Shown here piece after piece: positions 1 to 10,798 of a stretch of 64,000 bases of DNA. The number at the start of each line of letters is the position of its first letter. Position 1 is the stretch's first letter. The stretch lies in the NCBI RefSeq assembly GCF_963169125.1, contig NC_084793.1, forward strand, positions 139,602,297 through 139,666,296, written 5' to 3'. This DNA comes from Humulus lupulus (Eukaryota > Streptophyta > Magnoliopsida > Rosales > Cannabaceae). Both the position numbers and the translations under genes were made by a program. The notes below the pieces were generated by a model, which saw only the letters and a list, made by a program, of their open reading frames with translations, was not told the origin of the DNA and did not search any database.

Positions 1-185
1 TAGGTATCTGTGATGATCTTAAGGGGTGCTTATGCTCTAGGAGGTAAGTGGGCCAAGTAAACCTAAGAGTCTCGATTAGATGGTGAGAATTCTATAGAGT
101 ACACATATGTTATTGATATCTAGTTAGCCTTGTGGCCTAATTAAGTATCACTTTCCATGGACTCAAGGTTATCGTACAAGGCTAA
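1..185. other. No gene seen; left flank of solo LTR
   Basis: AT-rich sequence with no supported reading frame. It directly abuts the solo LTR that begins at 186. The last five bases (GCTAA, 181-185) resemble the five after that LTR (CCTAA), so this is probably the insertion target of the LTR. I could not identify the host sequence. Confidence 0.4.
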
Positions 186-2389
186 TGTAATGCCCTACTA
201 ACCCAGGACCGTTATACAGTGTGTTTAAAATGGTTCTTAACTCGTTAATCAAGCCATTTGGACACAAAAGTGTAATTAACAACAAACAATGGTTCAGGTA
301 TTAAAAAATTTGATCAAAATAATTAGACTTTCCATAAAAAGTTTAAACTTATACAAGGGATCCCAAAAAGTCTTAAACAAAATACAATTATAATCAAGGT
401 TAAAAAAATGGCCGACCTAAGCGATAAAATTGGGCTTAAACCCCAGTCCCTCAAAATATATCTCGATCGTAGTAGCTAAACAGGTTGAGTATGTAAACAC
501 CACCCTAGAGCCCTCCAACTCATGGTTGGTAGACCTTTCCTTTGCCCTTACTCACACCACATAGCACCCATGAGGAAAGCCCCAACATGAAAACCCAACA
601 TAGCATAATAATCAACCAATTAAACTTGCATAGCTAAAAATATGCTTCAGAAATATTAGACAACTCATTTCAGTACATAGACAGGGTACATCGCCTATGC
701 CAAGTGAAGTAATTCTCTCGGCACTAAGCATACGACCATATGCCGAGCGTGTGTGTACAACACTCCCTTGTAGTCCCACACCATCACGGCCAACATTTCA
801 CATGTATTGAAAAATATAGCCAATGCCGATCAATCACAGACAAATTCACAATGCAAACATATGCAACAGATATAATTACAAAGCATGGGTACATAACCCT
901 AAGTATAATGCTTGTACGGTTATAACCGCAATCATAGGTCGGGGCCAATGCCCAACTCTTGGTGCGTGTGTCAATTTTCTTACCTAGATTCTAGAAATAG
1001 TGGCAACATGACCCAAGTGCGATCCCGTTCAAGAGCATTTAGTGAAACCTAAACACAATCGATCAAACTCGATTAACACCAAGCTTAGGTCATAAATTTG
1101 AATCCAAAATAATCACAACTAAGCTTGTCATATGTTATAGGACTTTAGGTGTTTTTACAAGCTTTCCAACCATATAAAGAACGTCCAAATCAGACAATGA
1201 GGTTAAAAGTTATGGCATAACTATGAAACTCAAAAATCATACCCTAAAACAGGGTTAGCACCTCAGCGCCAAAAAGAAACCCTTTTCGAGTCGCAGCGCC
1301 ACTAAAGTTAGAAAACATACCCTGCTCTTGATGAAATGCATTTGCACCTCGGCGCTCACTCAGAGCGCCGCGATAAACCCAAAATTCTACATTTTTCTAC
1401 GATTTCCAACTTCTAAAATTGACCTAAACTCGATTCCCAGCCAGTTTTACACAACAACAAAAAACCACAGTAAAGCTAGCTTAACCCGTACACCTTACCT
1501 AAATACCCCAAAATTCACTTGAAGCCCATCTAAACCCCAAAAATCCCAGAAATTTACCAAGAACAATAAGAACATAAAGAGCTTAAAGAAAAACTAGGAA
1601 AACAAAAAGTAGCTTACCTCTTTGAAAATGAAATTTCTAGCTTGTTTGAGAATGATTCACAGTTTCTCACTCCTTTAAGAATTCTTCAAGAATTTCCGCA
1701 AAATTCCACCCTTTGGCTCTTAGTTCTAGTGTTGTCTTGAAAAATAACAACTTTGAAAGAGGGAACTAGGAGAGAGTGAGAGAGGAAAACATGAATGCCT
1801 AGTTGCTCACCAAAACTTAGCTGGTTTTGTCAAATATTTTAGCCTAAAGGCCATTTTACCCTTACACACACGTAACCTCAAAACTAATCCCAATGCCAGT
1901 TTAGTCATTTCACCACTATGACTAATTATCCCCTAATCTCCAAATTATACAACTAATCCATCAAGTATAAATATTCCTCCAACTAATTACATTTCATTAA
2001 AAATTCCCCAAAGTATGCAAAAATTCTCATAATACCCCTAGGCTCCACCCGAGTCGGGTATTTATCCCCGTTTTGACTTTTCCGCTTAACCGCTCGAAAG
2101 GATCCGCTCATGAAAAATATAACAAATAAATCCAACATAATAATGTTGTCTCAAACACATAGCACCTAAAATTATAAATATACCCTCAATGGATCAAAAT
2201 TACGAAAATTGCATTTTTTTTTTAATAAAAGTAGGTCTTTAAACGCATTTAATACACATAATCATTCAAACGTAACCATATAATCATATAAATCACATAA
2301 ACAAATTAATTCACACTTAATTACCCCACATGCCCTCCTGGCACGCTAATCAAAACACTAAATTCTATTAGAAGTGTCGGGACGCTACA
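186..2389 (-). mobile_element. Solo LTR of a Ty3/gypsy (Tekay-like) element
   Basis: Read on the minus strand this 2.2-kb unit starts TGTAGCGTCCCGACAC and ends GGGCATTACA, the same terminal pattern as the other long gypsy LTRs here (10799-13126, 22816-25542, 43229-45843). No PBS, gag or pol flanks it, so it is a solo LTR, the usual product of recombination between two LTRs. The flanking pentamers are GCTAA (181-185) and CCTAA (2390-2394), a target duplication with one mismatch. It contains four GC-rich motif copies at 1261-1372. The ORFs at 740-925 and 1328-1522 look like chance frames. Confidence 0.75.
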
Positions 2390-2394
2390 CCTAA

Positions 2395-3660
2395 CATTCT
2401 GCATGTTGGGTTTGAATGTAGATTCCGGAGCCTTTATAGGGAATATATTTTATAGAATTGTTAAAGGCTTCGACTATTTGCCATGAGTTATACTAGAAAC
2501 TTAATGTCGAGTATAAGATTGTGATATATTATCCGACCACCTTAACACAACTTTGCAATAAATGTGTCTAGGGTAATAAAGAGCAAGTAGGGATATAGGG
2601 AGTTAGTTATTTCTGTTAGAGATAGAGAAAAACTCGAGGGAGAACAATGTAAATTCTAAAACCAATTAACATGTGAGAGGTCTGAGTGAACCTAAGAATT
2701 AAATAAAAACGTGCTAAATGTATCAAGGAACCAAAAGTAGGTTATTGATTCAGGTAAAGAATGTTAAAAGCATATTCAAGTGTGGGGTAGGTTTGAGGAA
2801 AAGGTCAAGCTCGGTGTTGCGTGAAAAACGTAATTGACACTCTACAAAATCAACACCTAATTTTTAATTGTTTAAGAATAGATGTTAGGTTCATTACGAT
2901 GAAAGACCCAATGAACAAGGCTCGTTAAGGGAGATTATAGTTATGGGGTAGCCATGAAATTATTAGTGGGGAAAGAAGGTTAAAGTTCTCATTTCAGGGT
3001 TTATGTAAACGGGTGTCCCTAAGATTATCACGGAGCATAGGGTTTGCATAGAATAATGTCTAGACCATGAAGATCTTGAGAGTATGACATTACTGTACTT
3101 ACTAAAGTTGCCAACATGCCTCAATGGAAGGGTGTAGATTGTACCCTAGTTAAGGGCTTATATTGAACTTGTTTCTATGATAGTGAGATAAACATAAGAT
3201 AATGCTATTAAAAGCAAATAAGAGTAAACACTTATTTATCATGTAAGGACTTGATTGTCTGAGACAGTGAGGATGGACAGTGAACTTTTATAGTCGTCCT
3301 TTCATATTTGTTATTATGATTGTATATTTAGTCGTGCATCCTTTATCACAATGGATTGTATATGCATTCATGCATTGCATGAGATTTACTTAATAGGAGT
3401 TAGCTCATTATTTTGTTGCTTACCCTTTTTCAGGTGTGGCTTGATACTTTAACACCTTGTGGGCCGCGGACATAGTATCATGGACTTTTATGAATAGGAT
3501 TTTCAGAAGTCTAGTATTATTGTATAAGATTAGTTTATATTCAACTTTGTAAATACTTAAATGTTATTAAAGTTATTTTTTTATATATATTTCACATGTT
3601 TATAGACTTTGTTTTATAGTTTTACTGTTAGATGGCTAACATATTTATAGGATTTTTCCT
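2395..3660. other. Unassigned repeat-like sequence, possibly old LTR
   Basis: No coding region could be supported. The stretch near 3400-3500 (a TTTTTCAGGTGTGGC-like segment followed by TTGTGGGCC) and the AT-rich tail near 3540-3600 resemble the 3' parts of the other long LTRs in this window. It may therefore be the old LTR or pol sequence into which the solo LTR at 186-2389 inserted. I could not fix its ends. Confidence 0.25.
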
Positions 3661-3689
3661 ATAGGTGTGCGGTAGATGTACCTGACGTA

Positions 3690-3814
3690 GCGGGTCCTTA
3701 CACTTACCAAGTTAAGAGCAATATTTGTCCTGGGACGTACAAGTTAGCTCGGCTAAACAGGCAGAAAATTCCTCACACCTGGAATGTCGAGCATCTTCAC
3801 TGACATTACCAGTA
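3690..3814 (+). pseudogene. Gypsy pol C-terminal tail (integrase end), Tat-like
   Basis: The plus-strand translation runs through a short stretch typical of the extreme C-terminus of plant gypsy integrases. There is a GPY-type segment (AGPYTYQV), then CPGTYKLA, then TWNVEHLH before a stop. In the family this tail closes the integrase, which inserts element cDNA into host DNA. Upstream pol is not recognisable because of decay or loss. The following antisense region and the PPT at 8.4 kb fit the order of a Tat-lineage element (pol, antisense ORF, 3' LTR). The assignment rests on motif spacing, not an alignment. Confidence 0.55.
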
Positions 3815-4500
3815 GTAAAAGCATAAACGTACTTTATTTTATTGTATAAAATATATATTCAGCCCATGAGCAATTAATATAAATCGTGTACACAAAACAC
3901 GATAGATGAAATTCTAGAAAAATACTTGTACTTTATTTTTAATTTTTATATATCACTCGAGGATGTACTCGCTCGTAGATCCAAACAATGGAACACAGAC
4001 CCAGGTCTCCGATCACTTGGGGGCATAAGCAAGGGGCTAGTCATCCCATGAGATTAATTGCTGGCAGAGTTGGACCTAGGGAACTCAATAAGAGGAACCT
4101 ACACGGGATACCTTAGAGTAAACCTAGTGTCATAAAATCTACAAGGAAAGTAGGCTCAGAAACCAAGCTGATCTTTAGAAGACCGAATGATCGGAAGCCA
4201 AGTTAAATACCCGATACCCAAAAAACGAACTTGTAATGTCCCAATTTCGCCTACGACAAAAGTGGATAAAAATAAAGATTGAATTAAGTCAATTTTTTCA
4301 CAGCATTCGACTATTGAAGGAACTTGTTACAACCTTTGATATTGTTATGTCCAATTTGCAAAATTATTAAGCATTATGCTTAAACATAAACAAAGAAGAA
4401 AAATTGCAAAGGATAATCATGCAAAGAAGGCATAAATAGTGGAGCAGAAAAATTGTTCAGGAGCTCGAGCATTTAAAATATTTATTCTCCAAAAAGACGG
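3815..4500. other. Spacer between pol tail and antisense ORF
   Basis: No reading frame of interest. In Tat-lineage gypsy elements a non-coding spacer separates the end of pol from the additional antisense ORF. This stretch lies in that position and I see nothing else in it. Confidence 0.35.
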
Positions 4501-4501
4501 C

Positions 4502-7150
4502 TCACAGGCCTGCTACAAAAGGAAAAAAAATAAGGAGAATACTACTCCTGACCTCGAGGAACCTCATCCACGAGAGTAACAACGGGGTTAGTACTGGAAG
4601 GCTCGATAATAGCAGTAGTAGACTTAGCTTGGAGACGCTCTTCAAATATTTCTCAAGCAGCTGTAACATCGATGGTAAAGCCAAAATCAATGTGTGATTA
4701 TAAAAACAAGGCTTTATAAAAGGCATCACCGACGATGCTATTCACCTCAATGAAGAGGGTATTTTTCTCCTTCTTAAGGGCGTCAACCTCCGAAGCCATG
4801 ACACGGTTTCGATCCGGTGCTACTTGCTTTTCCCTCTACAAAGCCTCGGCTTCCTTGGTAGTTTTCTGAGATTCCTTTGCATCTTGAGTAGCCTCCTCCT
4901 TAGCCTTTGTAAGCTCATCAGCGGCTTTCTTGGCGTCTTCCACGAGGCAGTCAAGTTTCGAGGAGAGGAAACCCAACCACTGTTGGAGACCCGCAACCAA
5001 GTCCTTGGCTACCTTTGAGGCCACCTAAGGATCACTGGCCCTAGCCATCTCCCCCTTTAGAGCCTCTTGGAGACACTCCACCTCCTCAGCTAGTACGATC
5101 TAACTTGTCTAAGGCTCGCTTGATCTCATGTGACTTATCCATCACAATGTTGCTCAAGCATTGGACCATGAGAGCATACTGAAAACAAGTAAACGATTAG
5201 TGCAACAATTGGAGAAGATATTCAGAAAAATTAATTGAAGGAAATATATTTACTATAAATTTCTGGTAGGAAGAGAGGAGAGAAGCCTCGTTGTCATCCC
5301 CTAGCTGGGCATACCTCCTTGAAGTCAAGTAGCACATAGTGATACTTAACCCATGGAGGAGCTCTGCCATGAGAGGGGCAACAAAGAAGCCAAGCTCTCA
5401 TGTTGTTCTTGTCCAATAGGGGCTTCCCAATGCTCCATCATTTGAATGGACTTGAGCCTACGAATTAAAGTTTCCAGCTTGTTGATGGTCGCGCTCCTCT
5501 CATCTAGTAGAGAAATATACCTCTCAATCATCTTTCCCTCATAGTGCTCGGGGTATATGACAAAGCTAGTGTCCCTCTGGAAAAAGGTGTATGCCCAGAA
5601 GACAACTCAAAGAGAGGGACGTCGGGCATTGTCCCGAGCTCCTTGATGGGTGCCTCGCTGATCTCCCATTGCTTTGATGGCTGGGAGGACTCTAGTTCCT
5701 TCTGTGGTCTTTTTGATCCTTTGGACTCCGAGGATTCAGACAGTAATTTGTGGGCAAGGTCAATGAAGTTCATTTGATCTGAAAAAGGAAAAATGTGTTA
5801 GTACATATATAGAATGAAAAAACAAAGTAAATAAATTGTCGAGGGATCACACAAGGGTGCTTGAGCTTCTTGGGAAGCCCCACCAATATATGGCTCTTCC
5901 AAATGAAGCACTGAATGAGAAAAGGCTATCAACAATCAACCCATCTCCTCGGTTAAATTGGACTCGTACTTGCACAACCAGGAAGCACAGAATGAATTCA
6001 CATGGTCAAGGGGCATGAATCTCAAGAAGGAAAATGATTCTAAGGATGGTGGAGGTAATAATCGATTACATCCTGGTAATCATGGTACACCTTCTAAGTC
6101 CATCGATGATTGCCAATAAAGTCACATTGGAGAATCGTGGGAGACACCAACACATGATCTGGAATCACACCATCCTCAACTGAGTTAGCATGAAAAAGAA
6201 GGAGAGGTTTTTACCTTGATATGAGGTGGAGGTCCCAGCTCTCGCTTCAATCTCTTCCCCGATCTCCTGCTCGAGGCAAGCTTCACAGATCGGTTGTATA
6301 ACCTGAGAACTTTCTACACGCTCAGCCACCAATCATTGAGCATGCAGCTGCCTGGCCAACATATCGACCTACTTGATATGCCTCGCGATCTGATCCTTGG
6401 ACTTCCATGAAGTTTGAAACATGGTGAGGTAGAGGTTTCTAATGTCCTGTCCCCTTTGGAGAAGCCTTGCCCAGATGAGGTTCTCGGTCATCACAAGTTG
6501 GCTTAGTTCCAACTCCATGTCGGGGAATGCCTTCATCTCTTCCAGAAGTGTTTGGAAGGCAGGCACCCATGGAATATAGAGGTAAGGACCTAAGAGCAAA
6601 GAAAAATGGAAGCAAAAGAAATCTAATTCTAAGACATTCTTAGGAAATCACAACTAGAGTTATGAACTCTATCAAACTCTAGTAACAGAATAGGTTTGGC
6701 CTAAGTGGAGAACCTTGAGGAGCTTTTAAGTTGAACTAGGAGAACTTCATTAGGGTGTATAACATATAAAAATCGTTGCCCCTCTTCTTTGGGCATGCTC
6801 GGAGGCTGTAGAGATAAAGAATCTCAGCCAGTGAAGGCTTGGACCTGTTGTGGCGCTTGTACACAATATACAAGACTGCGAGGGCCCGATAACCGTTGGG
6901 GATCAGCTGAAAATGAGTAATCCCCACGAACTTTAAAATGTTTACAAAATATTGATGGAGGGGAAGCATGGCATTGGCTTAAAGATGAGATTGGCACCAA
7001 GCCCCAAATTCGTGGACGCTGCGGTGAGATCTCTCTGATTCCTGACACAACCTTATCAGGTAGCCATCTTGGCAGATCTGATAATGTGCCTTGATATGGG
7101 AAAGAGCATCCAAGTTCCTCAACATTTAAAGAATATGATTCACCTCAAAA
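4502..7150 (-). pseudogene. Decayed antisense ORF of a Tat-lineage gypsy element
   Basis: Several minus-strand open pieces in different frames line up in order. At 6736-6969 is LPLHQYFVNIL...FQLIPNGYR...SLAEILYLY, which matches the hallmark of the plant 'putative gypsy-type transposon' domain (PF04195-like). At 6369-6599 is a helical segment. At 5346-5773 and 4836-5024 are acidic, then lysine/glutamate/alanine-rich coiled-coil-like segments (e.g. ADELTKAKEEATQDAKES). Such an ORF, antisense to pol and placed between pol and the 3' LTR, is known in Tat-lineage elements. Its function is unknown. Frame changes and stops show it is no longer intact. The plus-strand ORFs over the same bases are shadows. 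Confidence 0.55.
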
Positions 7151-7565
7151 TCATTGGCATTATAGACAGATGCCTCGTTGAGGATCGGGCCCAAGTTAAC
7201 CTCCTCCTCGGTTAAAATTCGTGTGCAAGAATTCACCTTGACTGACAACAACCTCTCCACCACCAAAGTAGTTTCCACCAATGGTAGGCGTTTGGATGCC
7301 AGGGAATTGTCAGAGGCCGAACCTTGTCCTCAGGCCATGTCGTGGATCTTTTGGTCAAAGCTATGGAAACCGTGTTGGTGAATTTCATGAAGCTACTTAG
7401 ACATCTTAAACAAGACCAAATAGTTAGCATTCTGATTGAAAGAAAAGTGGCCAGAACATGAGAACACCCTAAGAAAATTGTTTTGGAATACAGAAAAATG
7501 AGGGAAATTTTCCAAAAAAAAAGGTACTCTCGGAGCAACGAAAAGTTTCCCGGAAACATCATCAA

Positions 7566-8390
7566 AGATTCAGGAATAATGACTAAGCAATGTCACATTC
7601 TAGGAAATTCCCAGAAATAGAAATAAGAAAAGCGATTTTTTTGGTCAAAATGAAAATAGTCCACTTACAACTAGATATCTCACCAGAAAGCCCATAAAAA
7701 ATGAAATAAAAAATTAAAAGTTATATCCTAATAACCCATACACTCTATTATACCATATCATGCTTACTATCCCAATAAACCCTAGAAGAAAAATAGAAAC
7801 AATTAAAAGAATAAAAGGAGAAGAAAAACCTACTCAATGAAAAACGAGTGTATGTGCGAATTCGGGTGCAACCTTTGAGATACTTCATTTTTTTCACCCA
7901 GAAGTAGCCTGGTTATTTCCAAGTATCACGTCTCGACACAAATATCACCGGTGAAGAATAAAGAAGAAAAGAGAGGATGCTAAAAAAGGGTTTCCTTGAG
8001 AAGCAAAGAGGTTTTTGGGAAGATGAAAACTTGAGAATTTGGGAAATAAAAGGAGAAAGGGTATTTTAATTCTAAACCCAAAAATGTGGGTAAAAAACCT
8101 TTGATCCCTAGCTGTTGATCATCTACGAGAAGGTACTCGAGCATGATCCAACGATAAAAAAAATCTAGGTGACAGCCATACTAAAAAGACAAAACGACGT
8201 CTTGGGTACAAAACATACCCTCCATTTAATAACATTGATTGATGGTCTAAGCAATGGGGGATCAATGCATGACACCCCTCTTCGGAGATTCCAGTGCTCG
8301 AAGACCCCGAATGGTCACGCCCAGAGACGGAATCCTGAGGAGATGGTAGTTATTTTATCTAAGTCTCCATAGTTCCCGAGGACGAGTGAA
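7566..8390. other. Non-coding 3' region of the Tat-like element
   Basis: An A-rich tract (7600-7850) is followed by sequence leading to the polypurine tract at 8391. The short plus-strand ORF at 8169-8372 is probably chance. Position alone suggests it is the untranslated part between the antisense ORF and the 3' LTR. Confidence 0.35.
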
Positions 8391-8600
8391 GACTTGGGGG
8401 GCAAATATTGTCCATGTTTTCTCTATATGACAACGCAAAATAATTCATCATGTCATTTAGCATTCCTTGGAAGCTAGAGCTTAATCAGTGAGTGTTATTC
8501 TTGTCATCCTCGGAGAAGATATTTGGCTAATTATCAATGAGAGCCACCTCTCGAGATTCTAGTTGGGAGGTGATCTTATAAAGCTTATCGAATGAGGAAT
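8391..8600 (+). repeat. Polypurine tract and start of 3' LTR (Tat-like)
   Basis: GACTTGGGGGGCAAAT at 8391-8406 is a typical plus-strand primer for Tat-type gypsy elements. It is followed by TGTCCATG at about 8410, taken as the LTR start. The LTR appears to be cut short near 8600, where copia pol coding sequence begins. The right end is not defined. Confidence 0.45.
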
Positions 8601-8602
8601 GC

Positions 8603-10798
8603 ATGATAACTCTAAAAGAAATTTACATATTTTATGCTTGTAGTGATGATACTAATGCAACCTTAAGAGAAGGTAAACATGTCAATGCCATTGATGATGA
8701 GATCATTTCAAAAGTAAATGATGATAATAAGGTCAATGCATTTGATAATGAGATCATTGCAAACCTATGTAAGGATACAAATGTCAATGCATTTGATGTT
8801 GAGATCATTGGAACCTTGAGTGAAATTAATGAAACCCAAGGAAAGGTACAAGGATGGTGGTATGATACTTCTGCCACCATTCATGCAGCCTATGATAAGA
8901 ATTTTTCAAAAACTTTGAAAGTGGAAATGATGGACTTGAAGTCCAAATGGAAAATGAAAAGAGATCCAAGGTATTTGGAAGGGGTTGCATTGATTTGTGT
9001 TTCACTAATGGAAAGAAAGTGACCTTAACTAATATTTTCTATGTTCCTAATATGACTAGAAACATTGTTTGTGGAAGTCTTTAGGGTAATTCCATTATCA
9101 AAATGGATTTTGAATCTGGTAAACTCATTTTGACAAAATTGAGTACTTTTGCAGGAAAGGGTTATTCATATGAATGGATGATCAATCTTTATACTCTTGA
9201 TAATGAAAATAAAAATATGACATCTAATTCTTGCAATATGATTATTTCTAGTTCTATTACTTTGTGGCATAATAAGCTTGCTTATATAGGCCATAGCATA
9301 ATTAAAATAGTTGCTAAATGAGGATTAATTAATTGTGATGTGAATAAGAATGATAAATGTGAATTATGTGTTAAATCATAAATGGTTAAGAAACATTTTC
9401 ATATTGTTGATAGATGTTCAAAATTGCTAGATTTAATGCATAGTGATTTATGTGAATTAAATGGTATGTTGACTAGAAGAGGAAATAGATACTTCATAAC
9501 ATTTATAGATGATGGCTTTAGGGATACTTATGTGTGTTTGCTTAAGAGTATGGATGAGGCATTTAATGCATTTAAAATCTATAAAGGTAAAGTAGAAAAT
9601 CAATTGGAAAAGAAAATTAAAACTCTATGAAGGGATAGAGGTGGTGAAATTTTCAATTGATTTCAATGTGTTTTGTGAACAACATGGTATTATACATGGA
9701 TGCACTGCACCATACACTCCCCAACAAAATGGAATAGCTGAAAGAAAGAATAGAACATATCTTGAGATGATTAACTCTATGCTTTTACAAGCAAAGTTGT
9801 AGGGTGAAGCTTTGCTTGCAGCATGTCATATATTGAATCAAATTCCTATGATAAAGAGCAACGCGTCTCTATATTAGTTATGGAAATGACAGAAGCCTAA
9901 CCTAGGCTATCATAAAGTGTGGGGGTGCCTTTCTTATTGCAAGAACACGAAGCCTAAAAAGACTAAGTTGGTTGGAAGGCCCGTTAAGTGTGCATTTTTA
10001 GGGTATTCCTCAAATAGCAAGGCATATACGTTATTAGACTTGGAGTCTAATGTGATAATTGAATCAAGAGAAGTGGAGATCTTTGAGAACATGTTATACT
10101 ATGATAGAAACTCTCAAGAACCAACATGTGTTGGAGATTCTCATGAGGAGAAACATCGAAAGGTTGATGAGCAACCTATATTGCCTTGGGGAAGCCAATG
10201 GCTTCAAGATTTGGGATCAAATGAGAAATGTTCTCAAGTGGAGACACTCTACCTAGTAAAGGGAAACCTTGATTAAGTCACATAGAAATTTCCTTATGGT
10301 TCTTAAAGTTAAGGATGATTTCGAAACATACCGAGAAACAATGTCTTCGAGAGACTCTACTTTTTGGAAGAGGGTAATAAATGATGTGTTTGTAACAATT
10401 ATATCAAACTACCCATGGGAATTTGTAGACCTTCCATCAGGTTCAAAAACAAAATGGGTGGAAGTGGGTATTTCGGAGGAAATATCAGACCGATGGCACC
10501 TTACAAACCTTCAAGGCTAGATTAGTAGCGAAAGAGTTTAAACAAAAGGAGGTAATCATTTATTTTGACACATATGCATTGGTTGCTAGGATAACCACAA
10601 TCAGAGTTTTATTTGTCCTATCATCAATAGATGACCTTTATGTTCATCAAATGGATGGAAAAATGAAATTCCTAAATTGAGATCTTGATGAAGAGATCTA
10701 TATGAAACAACCAGAGAGTTTTGTTATATGGAAAAATGAACATAAACTATGTAGACTTGTTAAATAATTGTATGGAATAAAACAAGCACAAAAACAGT
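8603..10798 (+). pseudogene. Copia element 1: protease-integrase-RT, 5' part
   Basis: Three-frame reading gives a decayed Ty1/copia polyprotein. A WWYDTSATIH segment near 8860 lies where the protease Asp-Ser-Gly active site should be. A pre-integrase segment (LTNIFYVPNMTRNIV) follows near 9025-9065. Integrase then appears with HSDLCE..., FITFIDD, a DRGGE-like site and APYTPQQNGIAERKNR near 9710-9760. The GYSS region near 10000 precedes RT (FKARLVAKEFKQKE; VHQMDGKMKFLN; LYGIKQA at about 10770). Frameshifts and stops are frequent, so it is inactive. The frame ends exactly where a gypsy LTR begins at 10799. The rest of RT and RNase H reappears at 25543, so the two are halves of one element. Gag is not recognisable. 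Confidence 0.75.
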
